Shown: positions 1-8,369 of the stretch, in pieces
Layout: the number at the start of each line of letters is the position of its first letter
Numbering within the stretch: the stretch's first letter is position 1
DNA from: Flagellimonas meishanensis
GTDB taxonomy: Bacteria; Bacteroidota; Bacteroidia; Flavobacteriales; Flavobacteriaceae
Assembly: GCF_019880545.1 (NCBI RefSeq)
Contig: NZ_JAINVW010000003.1
Coordinates: forward strand, 868,001-932,000
DNA length: 64,000 nucleotides
Direction of reading: 5' to 3'
The notes under the pieces: generated by a model
Seen by the model: the letters and a program-made list of their open reading frames with translations, nothing else
The model's database searches: none
What the model was told of the DNA's origin: nothing
Position numbers and translations under genes: made by a program

Positions 1-140
1 AGATGTTCTAAACCGCCACATCCTTTGTGATGATGGCATTTATATTTGAGCGTAACGAATATAACGTTTATTTTAGGTTCGAAATTCAGCACAAGGGGTT
101 CATCGTGTTGTCTTAACATAAATGCATAAAGATGTAAAAT

Positions 141-1550
141 ATGCCAGGTACGTATGATTTTGGCCTTGTGGGCCTTGGGGTAATGGGCCGTAACTTTATT
201 TTGAATGTTGCAGACAATGGTTTTACCGCTTTCGGAAACGATTTGGATGAGGAAAAAGTGAACGCACTTATTGAAGAGGGGGGCGACACCAAACGAGTGA
301 ATGCCCATACCAATGTTGAAACTTTTGTTGGTGCACTTACGACTCCCCGTAAAATCATGTTGCTGGTACCTGCCGGAAAAATTGTGGATAAGGTCATTGA
401 AACCTTGCTACCCCATTTGGATGAAGGGGATATCATAATCGATGGTGGCAATTCATTCTACACCGATACAGACCGGCGTGAGGAATCCCTGAAAGAAAAA
501 GGCATCAATTTTTTCGGCGCAGGTGTCTCCGGTGGTGCCGAAGGGGCCCGCAGAGGACCTAGTATAATGCCAGGGGGCTCAAGGGAAGCATATCAACATG
601 TGAAGCCGATTTTTGAGGCGGTGGCGGCCAAGTATCAGGGTGAACCCTGTGTGGCCTATTTGGGACCGAAATCCGCTGGAAACTATGTGAAAATGGTGCA
701 CAATGGCATCGAGTACGGACTGATGCAGCTTACTTCGGAAATCTACGATTTGCTCAAAAAATCCGCAGGTCTTACCAATGAGGAGCTACATGCAACCTTT
801 GCCAGCTGGAATGAAGGTAGACTACAATCCTTTTTGGTGGAAATCACATCAAAAATATTCAGTAGGAAAGATGATTTGGGAACAGGCCATTTGGTGGATA
901 AAATTCTGGATAAGGCCAAACAAAAAGGGACCGGAAAATGGACCTCGCAAAACGCCATGGATCTCGGTATCCCCATACCCACCATTGATATTGCCGTAAG
1001 CATGCGCCAAATCTCGGCACTAAAGGAGGACCGTATAAAAGCTGATGCGCTATATGACCGCCCCTCACCACAGAAGGTGGATAAGGACCGTTTTGTGGAA
1101 AAAACGGAACAGGCGCTCTATTTTGCTTTCATAATCACCTATGCCCAAGGTATGCACCAATTGGCAGATGCATCCAAAGAGTATGGATATGAATTGAAAC
1201 TTGGGGAAATCGCAAAGATTTGGCGTGCAGGATGCATAATCCGAGCTACCCTATTAGCTGATATCACCAAGGCGTACCAAGAGAACGACAAATTGGAAAA
1301 CCTCCTGCTTTCCCCCACTTTTCATCAAAAGGTGGAACAGACAGTGGCCTCGGCAAGGGAATTGGTGGCCTATGGAGCCACAAATGGGATTCCATTGCCC
1401 GGACTTTCCAATGCACTCACCTATTTTGACTCGTACACCAGTGCCCGACTGCCCCTTAACTTAATACAGGCCCAGCGTGACTTCTTTGGTTCACATACCT
1501 ATGAGCGCATGGATAGGGATGGTATTTTTCATACCGAGTGGGAAAAATAA
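141..1550 (+). CDS. gnd: 6-phosphogluconate dehydrogenase, decarboxylating
   Basis: Oxidative pentose phosphate pathway enzyme that converts 6-phosphogluconate and NADP+ to ribulose 5-phosphate, CO2 and NADPH in the cytosol. At 469 residues it has the usual family length. The N-terminal Rossmann motif GLVGLGVMGRNF is at residues 8-19. The substrate-binding segment GVSGGAEGARRGPSIMPGG starts near residue 128. The catalytic pair is visible in KMVHNGIEYG (Lys184, His187, Glu191). The C-terminal all-helical domain is complete. The ATG at 141 places the nucleotide-binding motif correctly. The upstream 140 bases hold no gene; a TATATTTG motif at 41-48 resembles a Bacteroidota -7 element, but I see no matching -33 at normal spacing. 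Identification is secure. Confidence 0.97.
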   Translation: MPGTYDFGLVGLGVMGRNFILNVADNGFTAFGNDLDEEKVNALIEEGGDTKRVNAHTNVETFVGALTTPRKIMLLVPAGKIVDKVIETLLPHLDEGDIIIDGGNSFYTDTDRREESLKEKGINFFGAGVSGGAEGARRGPSIMPGGSREAYQHVKPIFEAVAAKYQGEPCVAYLGPKSAGNYVKMVHNGIEYGLMQLTSEIYDLLKKSAGLTNEELHATFASWNEGRLQSFLVEITSKIFSRKDDLGTGHLVDKILDKAKQKGTGKWTSQNAMDLGIPIPTIDIAVSMRQISALKEDRIKADALYDRPSPQKVDKDRFVEKTEQALYFAFIITYAQGMHQLADASKEYGYELKLGEIAKIWRAGCIIRATLLADITKAYQENDKLENLLLSPTFHQKVEQTVASARELVAYGATNGIPLPGLSNALTYFDSYTSARLPLNLIQAQRDFFGSHTYERMDRDGIFHTEWEK

Positions 1551-1630
1551 AATAGTAGCATCCTCAAATAAAAGTTATTCAGACTGCAGGGACCCAAAAA
1601 GCTATTTTGATGCTGTGTCAAACACTTATT

Positions 1631-2224
1631 ATGAAACAAAACATTGGAATCTGTTGCTTATTGATTTTGGGAATTCTTCTCGGATCGTGCATCGATTCAA
1701 AAAAGAATGGAAAAAGTCCAGCCCAAAGTGCTGAAAGTGGCTTTCAGCAGGTGACCGTAAACAACGAGTATGTGCTCTCCCTTCCCAAGTATATGGAGCA
1801 GGCTTCGGGACTGAACAATGAGGCATCCTTGCAATATCAAAATAATACCAAGGCAACATATACGATTGTCCTTTCAGAGTCAAAAGAAGGTCTTGAACAA
1901 CTTTTGGTTCCGAAAAAAGGAGATAACACAGATGTTTCATTGATTTCCCAGTATGGTAAAATGCAACTGAGGCTGTTGAATGAGAGCATGAAAATAAAAA
2001 GAAAAAACACTCCTTCCAGCTTGAACATAAATGGAATGGATGCAGAAATGTTGGAAATTGAAGGTGCCGTTCCCGGTGTGGAAAACGATATTTTTTATCT
2101 GTTGACCATCATTGAGGGTAAATCCAAAATCTATATGGTTATGTCATGGACTTTGAGCGATAACAAACAGGTGTATTCAAATACGTTTGATCAAATTGCC
2201 AAGTCATTCGAGTTGATGAATTAA
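1631..2224 (+). CDS. putative lipoprotein of unknown function
   Basis: A 197-residue exported protein if it starts at the ATG at 1631. The open frame extends back to a TTG at 1607, but only the 1631 start puts a short charged N-terminus before the hydrophobic core. The signal peptide ends in the lipobox LLGSC, so Cys20 should be lipidated after signal peptidase II cleavage. The mature part is polar with a few hydrophobic beta-like stretches; I recognise no named domain, although its size and composition resemble small periplasmic lipoproteins with a fold like the photosystem II PsbP or MOG1 type (weak inference). It lies 80 bases after gnd on the same strand and could be co-transcribed. The function is unknown. 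Confidence 0.75.
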   Translation: MKQNIGICCLLILGILLGSCIDSKKNGKSPAQSAESGFQQVTVNNEYVLSLPKYMEQASGLNNEASLQYQNNTKATYTIVLSESKEGLEQLLVPKKGDNTDVSLISQYGKMQLRLLNESMKIKRKNTPSSLNINGMDAEMLEIEGAVPGVENDIFYLLTIIEGKSKIYMVMSWTLSDNKQVYSNTFDQIAKSFELMN

Positions 2225-2336
2225 GGTTCCAGTATGCTTTTTACAGGATTGAAACCCTTACAGCGATTTAGTCTGCATTTCATCTAAATTATGATATTTT
2301 CCAGCATTTTATTTTAAGGTTCTGCCAACGCTTTCC

Positions 2337-2344
2337 TACATTTG
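2337..2344 (+). promoter_or_regulatory. -7 element of a Bacteroidota promoter
   Basis: TACATTTG matches the TAnnTTTG consensus 20 bases before the ATG at 2365. No good -33 TTTG is seen at the usual spacing, so this is a partial match only. Confidence 0.4.
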
Positions 2345-2364
2345 TAAGTCAAAAATAACCCCCA

Positions 2365-2979
2365 ATGACCTGCACAAAAAGTTTTCTTTCATTTCGATTT
2401 GGAACCATTCTATTTGCCCTTTCCCTTTTTGTAGCCTGTAGCCCTGAAGATGGTGCCGACGGAACCAATGGTAGAGATGGTACAGATGGTACAAATGGGG
2501 CAAACGGGCTCAATAGCCTAATAACCACCTTAATTGAACAACCGGGTGAGAACTGTTCCAACGGTGGCTATAAAATTGAGGTCGGATTGGATTCGAATGC
2601 CAATGGTCAGTTGGAGGCCTCCGAAGTGGATGCTACCGAATTTCTTTGTAATGGGGATACTACAGGGGCATCTTTTCTTTCTTATGTTTCTTTGATCAAC
2701 CAAACTGGGTCCCAAGACCCCACAACCACGGTGCTCGAAAACACACTTAATCTTTCGATTGTTTGGACTCGTGAGTCACAAGGAAAGTATGTGGGATCCC
2801 TGGATCGGACCATCGATATAGGGAAGACCGTTATTTTTTATACCACGCCCACCACGCATACCGGTGTGCGGGGAGAAATTGTGGGCGCCAATGAAGTGCG
2901 CATCGAACTGCAAAATGGGATCAATGCTTTTGCAGATGATTTTAGCAATCTATCTTTTGAATTAAGAGAATACGAATAG
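2365..2979 (+). CDS. lipoprotein with collagen-like stretch and DUF7151-like domain
   Basis: A 204-residue lipoprotein. The N-terminal hydrophobic segment ends in LFVAC, giving a lipidated Cys25. It is followed directly by about seven Gly-X-Y triplets (DGADGTNGRDGTDGTNGANG, residues about 29-48), a short collagen-like repeat. Next comes a compact module with the pattern PGENCSNGGYKIEVGLDSNA and NGQLEASEVDATEFLCNG (residues about 59-94). That matches DUF7151, a small disulfide module common after collagen-like linkers in Bacteroidota and Proteobacteria surface lipoproteins. The C-terminal 110 residues are beta-rich and unassigned. The likely location is the cell surface or the periplasmic face of the outer membrane. 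It sits 34 bases upstream of the repeat protein at 3014, so the two may be expressed together. The domain call is from memory of the pattern. Confidence 0.85.
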   Translation: MTCTKSFLSFRFGTILFALSLFVACSPEDGADGTNGRDGTDGTNGANGLNSLITTLIEQPGENCSNGGYKIEVGLDSNANGQLEASEVDATEFLCNGDTTGASFLSYVSLINQTGSQDPTTTVLENTLNLSIVWTRESQGKYVGSLDRTIDIGKTVIFYTTPTTHTGVRGEIVGANEVRIELQNGINAFADDFSNLSFELREYE

Positions 2980-3013
2980 GTCCCTGTAAATCCAATAAAG
3001 TTTTTATAGAATT

Positions 3014-4510
3014 ATGAAAAAAGTTACCCCAATCCAAACAATTCTCCTCTTGCTTGTTGGCACTTTGTCCTTTGGACAGAATTCGTTTCCAGCTTCCGGT
3101 AATGTAGGTATTGGTACATTGACCCCTGGATATAGTCTTGAAGTTCTGGGCACCATCAATGCAACGCAGCTTTTCGTAAATGGAACTGCCATGCAAAGCT
3201 CTCCTTGGAACGTGGCTGGGGCTAGCGTTTTTTATAACACGGGAAATGTGGGAATAGGCACCAACACCCCCGGGTTCGCACTGGACGTGAACGGCACGAT
3301 CAACGCCGCCGACATACTGATAAACGGAGGGGCACTGCCATCCTCACCCTGGAGCCTGGCCGGGAACAATGCCTTCTATAATCTCGGAAACGTGGGGATA
3401 GGCACCAACACCCCCGGGTTCGCACTGGACGTGAACGGCACGATCAACGCCACCGACATACTGATAAACGGAGGGGCACTGCCATCCTCACCCTGGAGCC
3501 TGGCCGGGAACAATGCCTTCTATAATCTCGGAAACGTGGGGATAGGCACCAACACCCCGGGCTTCGCACTGGACGTGAACGGCACGATCAACGCTACCGA
3601 CATACTGATAAACGGAGGGGCACTGCCATCCTCACCCTGGAGCCTGGCCGGGAACAATGCTTTCTATAACGCGGGAAATGTGGGTATAGGCACCAACACC
3701 CCCGGGTTCGCACTGGACGTGAACGGCACGATCAATGCCGCCGACATACTGATAAACGGAGGGGCACTGCCATCCTCACCCTGGAGCCTGGCCGGGAACA
3801 ATGCCTTCTATAGCGCGGGAAATGTGGGTATAGGCACCAACACCCCGAGCTTCGCACTGGACGTGAACGGCACGATCAATGCCACCGACATACTGATAAA
3901 CGGAGGGGCACTGCCATCCTCACCCTGGAGCCTGGCCGGAAACAATGCCTTCTATAGCGCGGGAAATGTGGGTATAGGCACCAACACCCCGGGCTTCGCA
4001 CTGGACGTGAACGGCACGATTAACGCCACCGACATACTGATAAATGGAGCAGCACTTCCCATATCTCCGTGGAGTGTGGCTGGCAACGATGTTTCCTATT
4101 CCACAGGCAACGTAGGGATAGGTACATCAAATACCCAAGGATACCTTTTGGCAGTGGCTGGCAATATGATTGCCGAAAGTGTAAAGGTTGAACTTCAGGG
4201 TAATTGGCCCGATTTTGTCTTCGAAAATGGGTATGACCTCCCAAGTTTGCATTTCATTGAAAACTACATTAAGACCAATGGTCATCTTCCCAATATCCCC
4301 AGTGCTAAGGAAGTGCGCGAAACCGGTATTGAACTAGGGGAAATGAATGCCAAATTGCTCCAAAAGATTGAAGAGCTCACCCTGCACACCATTCAACAGC
4401 AAAAAGAATTGGACAGTTTGAAAGCAATCAACCAAGCGCTTGCTGAGCAGAATAAATGGATAAAGGAATTATCTGAGAGGTTGGAAAAACTGGAACAGAA
4501 CAAACATTAA
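3014..4510 (+). CDS. secreted tandem-repeat protein with C-terminal coiled coil
   Basis: A 498-residue secreted protein with a signal peptide (cut after LSFGQ, about residue 22). Most of it is a ladder of 48-residue repeats. Each begins GNVGIGTNTPGFALDVNGTI and continues NATDILINGG, ALPSSPWSLAGNNAFY. Six copies are nearly identical and are flanked by one diverged copy on each side. The 'VGIGT.TP...L.V.G' pattern is typical of tail-fibre-like shaft repeats found in many Bacteroidota surface proteins. The C-terminus (residues about 400-498) has the segment FIENYIKTNGHLPNIPSAKE, then an amphipathic coiled coil ending in LSERLEKLEQNKH. This resembles the S74 or intramolecular-chaperone ends of trimeric fibres, but the catalytic Ser-Lys dyad is not identified. 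Probable role: a trimeric fibrous surface or adhesion protein (inference). The codon use of the repeats differs from the neighbouring genes. Confidence 0.85.
   Translation: MKKVTPIQTILLLLVGTLSFGQNSFPASGNVGIGTLTPGYSLEVLGTINATQLFVNGTAMQSSPWNVAGASVFYNTGNVGIGTNTPGFALDVNGTINAADILINGGALPSSPWSLAGNNAFYNLGNVGIGTNTPGFALDVNGTINATDILINGGALPSSPWSLAGNNAFYNLGNVGIGTNTPGFALDVNGTINATDILINGGALPSSPWSLAGNNAFYNAGNVGIGTNTPGFALDVNGTINAADILINGGALPSSPWSLAGNNAFYSAGNVGIGTNTPSFALDVNGTINATDILINGGALPSSPWSLAGNNAFYSAGNVGIGTNTPGFALDVNGTINATDILINGAALPISPWSVAGNDVSYSTGNVGIGTSNTQGYLLAVAGNMIAESVKVELQGNWPDFVFENGYDLPSLHFIENYIKTNGHLPNIPSAKEVRETGIELGEMNAKLLQKIEELTLHTIQQQKELDSLKAINQALAEQNKWIKELSERLEKLEQNKH
3098..4249 (+). repeat. 144-bp in-frame tandem repeat array
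   Basis: Unit starts fall at 3098, 3242, 3386, 3530, 3674, 3818, 3962 and 4106, exactly 144 bases apart. The copies from 3242 to about 4040 are almost identical at the DNA level, differing at a few silent or single-residue sites (for example GCCGCC or GCCACC, AATCTC or AACGCG or AGCGCG). The first and last units are diverged. The inner units use CTG and ATA codons far more than the surrounding genes do. Confidence 0.95.
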
Positions 4511-4543
4511 AAAAAGGCCGCTGAAATTCAGCGGCCTTTTTCA
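4511..4543. terminator. bidirectional intrinsic terminator
   Basis: GGCCGCTGAA, one A, then TTCAGCGGCC form a perfect 10-bp stem flanked by A5 on the left and T5 on the right. It lies between the convergent repeat-protein gene and carB and can serve both strands. Confidence 0.9.
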
Positions 4544-4565
4544 TATATATATGTTTGGTTTCATC

Positions 4566-7418
4566 CTACTTGCTCAAATACATCTTTCTTCTGGAGTAAA
4601 GATTATAGAACTCATCATCCTTAAGACTGTCTATAAATAGGATGCTTTCTCCGGTACTCTTCATCTCCGGCCCGAGGTTCTTGTTCACGTTCGGGAATTT
4701 ATTGAATGAGAACACCGGCTGCTTTATGGCAAACCCCTCCAATTTGGGATTAAACGTGAAATCCTTGATTTTCTTTTCGCCCAACATTACCTTGGTGGCA
4801 TAATTCACATAAGGCTCTCCATAGGCTTTCGCAATAAAAGGAACCGTTCTGGAGGCCCTTGGGTTGGCCTCGATGATGTATACCATGTCATCTTTAATGG
4901 CAAATTGTATGTTTATCAACCCCACGGTGTTCAATGCCAATGCAATCTTTCGGGTGTGGTCCTTGATCTGTTGCATTACAAATTCCCCCAAATTGAACGG
5001 TGGCAAAGTGGCGTTGGAATCCCCTGAATGGATGCCACAAGGTTCTATATGTTCCATTATCCCGATGATGTATACCTCCTCACCATCACAAATCGCATCC
5101 GCCTCGGCCTCTATGGCCCCATCCAGGTAATGGTCAAGAAGCAGCTTGTTATTCGGTATTTTACGGAGTAAATCCACTACATGCGCCTCCAATTCCTCTT
5201 TGTTTATGACAATTTTCATGCCCTGGCCTCCCAAAACGTATGAAGGTCTTACCAAAAGAGGGAAATTTAGTTCATCGGCAAGGGCCAAGGCTTCGTCAGC
5301 GGTTTCTGCAACCCCAAATCTTGGATATGGAATGCCATTATCTTTCAACAAGGTGGAAAAACTTCCCCGGTCCTCGGCCAAATCCAAAGACTTGAAGCTT
5401 GTACCTATGATGTTTATGCCATATTTATCCAATTTCTCAGCTAACTTCAAGGCAGTTTGCCCGCCCAACTGCACAATCACACCTTCAGGCTTTTCATGTC
5501 GGATAATATCGTAGATATGTTCCCAGAAAACGGGTTCAAAATAAAGCTTGTCCGCCGTATCAAAATCCGTGGAAACCGTTTCAGGGTTACAGTTGATCAT
5601 GATGGTCTCGTAGCCACATTCAGCAGCGGCCAACACCCCGTGTACACAGCAATAGTCAAACTCAATACCTTGCCCAATTCTATTGGGTCCCGATCCAAGT
5701 ACCACTATTTTCTTTTTATCGGTGACGATGCTGTCGTTGGCTACAAATCGTTGCCCGTCGGGCGTTTCTATTTCTTCCTCAAAGGTGGAGTAGTAATAGG
5801 GAGTAACCGCCTTGAACTCGGCAGCGCAGGTATCCACCAGCTTGTAAACCCGATTTATACCAAGATCTACCCGTTTGGCATGAACCTCGCTCTCCCAACA
5901 ATCCAACATGTGGGCTATTTGGCGATCGGCAAAACCTTTTTGTTTGGCTTCCAGCAAAAGGGATTTTGACAAACTTTCAATGGTGTGCTTTGAAATTTCC
6001 TGTTCCAAATAATGCAATTCCTCATACTGCTTAAGGAACCACATATCAATTTTGGTGATGTCATTGATGGTCTTTAGCGGAATTCCGAGCTGTATCGCAT
6101 CATAAATGACGAATACCCTATCCCAACTGGGCACCTTCAATTTTTGGATAATGGTATCATAATCCTTGTACCCTTTGCCATCGGCACCAAGGCCATTGCG
6201 CTTGATCTCAAGCGACTGGGTGGCCTTGTGCAAGGCTTCCTGAAAAGATCGTCCGATACCCATTACCTCGCCCACGGACTTCATCTGCAGTCCAAGGGTT
6301 CTATCGGAACCTTCAAATTTGTCAAAGTTCCAACGTGGAATTTTTACTATGACATAATCCAAAGTGGGTTCAAAAAGTGCCGAAGTTGATTTTGTAATCT
6401 GATTTTCCAGTTCGTCCAACGTGTAGCCAATCGCTAGCTTGGCGGCTATTTTGGCTATAGGATATCCCGTTGCTTTGGAGGCCAGTGCCGAGGAACGCGA
6501 GACCCTTGGATTGATCTCAATCGCGATTATATCCTCTTTCTCATCGGGACTTACGGCAAATTGCACATTACATCCTCCCGCAAAATCCCCTATGCTGCGC
6601 ATCATGTGGATGGCCATATCCCGCATACGTTGAAACGTACGATCCGAAAGTGTCATGGCAGGCGCCACCGTAATGGAATCTCCCGTATGGATGCCCATGG
6701 GATCCATATTCTCGATGGTACAGATAATGACCACGTTATCGTTCTTATCGCGAAGAAGTTCCAGTTCATATTCCTTCCAGCCCATCATCGCCTTATCGAT
6801 CATCACTTCGTGGATTGGCGACACCTCCAGTCCGTGACTTAGCAAGCGATCAAAATCCTTGGGATCATAGACTATGGAGGCTCCTGCCCCACCCAAGGTA
6901 AATGAGGCCCGGATTACCAGTGGAAAACCAAATTCCTGGGCAATTTCTTTTCCTTTTAGAAAAGAGGTGGCGGTGGCCTGGGGCGCCATGCCCACGCCAA
7001 TCTTTGTCATCAGCTCCCTAAACTTTTCCCTATCCTCGGTAATGTTTATGGCATCAATATCCACCCCGATGATCTCCACACCAAAATCTTCCCAAATACC
7101 TTTGTCGTCCGCTTCAATGCATAGGTTCAATGCGGTCTGGCCTCCCATGGTCGGGAGCACGGCATCAACGTTGGGGTGTTTCTTTAAAATCTCTATGATC
7201 GATTTGGTGGTCAATGGTTTCAGGTAGATATGGTCCGCCATTACCGGGTCGGTCATGATCGTGGCTGGATTGCTATTGATCAGGATGGTTTCAATCCCAT
7301 CTTCTTTTAAGGACCGAAGTGCTTGGGATCCGGAATAATCAAACTCACATGCCTGGCCAATGACAATGGGACCAGAACCAATAATCAAAATGGATTTTAA
7401 ATCTTCTCTTCTAGGCAT
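4566..7418 (-). CDS. carB: carbamoyl-phosphate synthase large chain
   Basis: Large subunit that joins bicarbonate, ammonia (from CarA) and two ATP into carbamoyl phosphate for pyrimidine and arginine synthesis. The protein has 950 residues: a first ATP-grasp half (about 1-400, with GPIVIGQACEFDYSGSQA near the start), the oligomerisation region (about 400-550), and a second ATP-grasp half (about 550-940, GSGPNRIGQGIEFDYCCVHG). It ends at LYSRRKMYLSK. The roughly 120-residue C-terminal MGS-like domain, which binds UMP and ornithine in the 1073-residue E. coli enzyme, is absent. I believe the short form is usual in this family, so it is not a truncation mutation. No carA lies in the window. The gene lies 99 bases after rpmH, separated from it by a terminator. 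Confidence 0.97.
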   Translation of the reverse strand: MPRREDLKSILIIGSGPIVIGQACEFDYSGSQALRSLKEDGIETILINSNPATIMTDPVMADHIYLKPLTTKSIIEILKKHPNVDAVLPTMGGQTALNLCIEADDKGIWEDFGVEIIGVDIDAINITEDREKFRELMTKIGVGMAPQATATSFLKGKEIAQEFGFPLVIRASFTLGGAGASIVYDPKDFDRLLSHGLEVSPIHEVMIDKAMMGWKEYELELLRDKNDNVVIICTIENMDPMGIHTGDSITVAPAMTLSDRTFQRMRDMAIHMMRSIGDFAGGCNVQFAVSPDEKEDIIAIEINPRVSRSSALASKATGYPIAKIAAKLAIGYTLDELENQITKSTSALFEPTLDYVIVKIPRWNFDKFEGSDRTLGLQMKSVGEVMGIGRSFQEALHKATQSLEIKRNGLGADGKGYKDYDTIIQKLKVPSWDRVFVIYDAIQLGIPLKTINDITKIDMWFLKQYEELHYLEQEISKHTIESLSKSLLLEAKQKGFADRQIAHMLDCWESEVHAKRVDLGINRVYKLVDTCAAEFKAVTPYYYSTFEEEIETPDGQRFVANDSIVTDKKKIVVLGSGPNRIGQGIEFDYCCVHGVLAAAECGYETIMINCNPETVSTDFDTADKLYFEPVFWEHIYDIIRHEKPEGVIVQLGGQTALKLAEKLDKYGINIIGTSFKSLDLAEDRGSFSTLLKDNGIPYPRFGVAETADEALALADELNFPLLVRPSYVLGGQGMKIVINKEELEAHVVDLLRKIPNNKLLLDHYLDGAIEAEADAICDGEEVYIIGIMEHIEPCGIHSGDSNATLPPFNLGEFVMQQIKDHTRKIALALNTVGLINIQFAIKDDMVYIIEANPRASRTVPFIAKAYGEPYVNYATKVMLGEKKIKDFTFNPKLEGFAIKQPVFSFNKFPNVNKNLGPEMKSTGESILFIDSLKDDEFYNLYSRRKMYLSK

Positions 7419-7457
7419 TCTACTGGGTTACTCGTGGTTAAAAATTTAAAAATAGGT

Positions 7458-7495
7458 CAAAAAAAAGGTGCTAATCTTGATAAAGTAGCACCTTT
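7458..7495 (-). terminator. intrinsic terminator after rpmH
   Basis: On the minus strand AAAGGTGCTA pairs with TAGCACCTTT around a 12-base loop, and the stem runs into a T8-9 tract. It lies between the rpmH stop and the carB start. Confidence 0.85.
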
Positions 7496-7517
7496 AATTA
7501 AAAGTTATTGACAGTCA

Positions 7518-7676
7518 TTATTTTTTGTGTCTTGGCTCAGAGGATACAGTTAGTTTTTTTCTTCCCTTGGCTCTTCTTCTGGCCAGAACTTTTCTTCCAT
7601 TGGCAGTCGCCATGCGTTCCCTAAAACCATGTTTGTTTCTTCTCTTCCTCTTTGAAGGCTGATACGTTCTTTTCAT
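7518..7676 (-). CDS. rpmH: 50S ribosomal protein L34
   Basis: A 52-residue protein beginning [20 protein letters not shown] and ending VSSEPRHKK, very rich in Arg and Lys. The order [22 protein letters not shown] is the universal L34 signature. L34 is a small protein of the large ribosomal subunit that contacts 23S rRNA. The length is slightly above the 44-46 residues of many bacteria because of a C-terminal extension common in Bacteroidota. The gene has its own promoter (7743-7773) and its own terminator (7458-7495), so it is monocistronic. In contrast to many bacteria, rnpA and dnaA are not next to it: the upstream neighbour is a divergent TPR protein. Confidence 0.97.
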   Translation of the reverse strand: MKRTYQPSKRKRRNKHGFRERMATANGRKVLARRRAKGRKKLTVSSEPRHKK

Positions 7677-7742
7677 TTCCCGAACTTTTTACTGGATTTT
7701 TGCTTTGACGGAAGGTTTTTACTTCCCGAAAAATTCTGGGCG

Positions 7743-7773
7743 CAAATATACAAAGAGTTTTTACTTTGGCAAA
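7743..7773 (-). promoter_or_regulatory. rpmH promoter, Bacteroidota consensus
   Basis: Read on the minus strand, TTTG (7773-7770) and TATATTTG (7750-7743) are separated by exactly 19 bases, a full match to the Bacteroidota housekeeping promoter. The leader to the rpmH ATG is about 60 bases. Confidence 0.85.
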
Positions 7774-7805
7774 CGCCCTCCAATTTTTTTTAATTTAGTT
7801 TTTAG

Positions 7806-7813
7806 TACTTTTG
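7806..7813 (+). promoter_or_regulatory. -7 element for the TPR gene
   Basis: TACTTTTG matches TAnnTTTG 37 bases upstream of the ATG at 7851. No clear -33 element at 19-22 bases. Confidence 0.4.
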
Positions 7814-7850
7814 CCTCTTCTTAATCCTAGCTAAAATTACCTGTAGAACC

Positions 7851-8366
7851 ATGTTCAACAAAAATATAAAACTCGTTATCGCCGCATTGATCATTGGATA
7901 TGCCATTTATCAGTTCGTGGAGGGATTTATTGGCAACGGCATTGCACTTATCCTGCTTTCCCTGGTCTTTATTTTCCTTTATTTTAGAAATGAGTTTATC
8001 CTATTGGCCTTTCTCCGCATGCGAAAACAGGATATGGAGGGCACCCAAAAGTGGTTGGGCAAGATCAAGAACCCTGATTCGGCCTTGACTAAAAAACAAC
8101 AAGGGTACTTCAACTATCTACATGGGATCATTTATTCCCAGAAAAACCTGACCCAGGCGGAAAAGTATTTTAAAAAGGCGCTGAAGTTTGGGCTCACCAT
8201 GGATTATGACGTGGCTATGGCCAAATTGAGCTTGGCCGGCATCGCCATGCAAAAAAGAAGGAAGCGCGAGGCCACCCAGTTACTCCAGGAAGCTAAAAAG
8301 TTGGACAAGAACAACATGCTTGGCGAACAAATCAAGATGATGCAGCAGCAGATGAAGAAAATTTAG
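7851..8366 (+). CDS. membrane protein with TPR-like C-terminal region
   Basis: A 171-residue protein. Two hydrophobic segments (about residues 7-26 and 31-52) form a short N-terminal membrane hairpin. A cytosolic alpha-helical region follows, in which KKQQGYFNYLHGIIYSQKNL and TQAEKYFKKALKFG have the alternating helix pattern of tetratricopeptide repeats (about residues 85-160). No enzyme motif is present. Such proteins usually act as membrane-tethered scaffolds; no partner can be named from the sequence. The gene diverges from rpmH. Its stop is only 3 bases from the stop of the convergent transglycosylase gene, with no hairpin between them. Confidence 0.8.
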   Translation: MFNKNIKLVIAALIIGYAIYQFVEGFIGNGIALILLSLVFIFLYFRNEFILLAFLRMRKQDMEGTQKWLGKIKNPDSALTKKQQGYFNYLHGIIYSQKNLTQAEKYFKKALKFGLTMDYDVAMAKLSLAGIAMQKRRKREATQLLQEAKKLDKNNMLGEQIKMMQQQMKKI

Positions 8367-8369
8367 CGC

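Noticed and set aside
1..140. Promoter for gnd at the left edge (TATATTTG at 41-48)
   Set aside because: The -7 match is good, but no -33 lies at 19-22 bases and it is 93 bases from the ATG; noted in the gnd entry only.
3098..4249. Regular repeats that might be taken for a CRISPR array
   Set aside because: Period is 144 bases, in frame with a protein gene, with no unique spacers between the copies.
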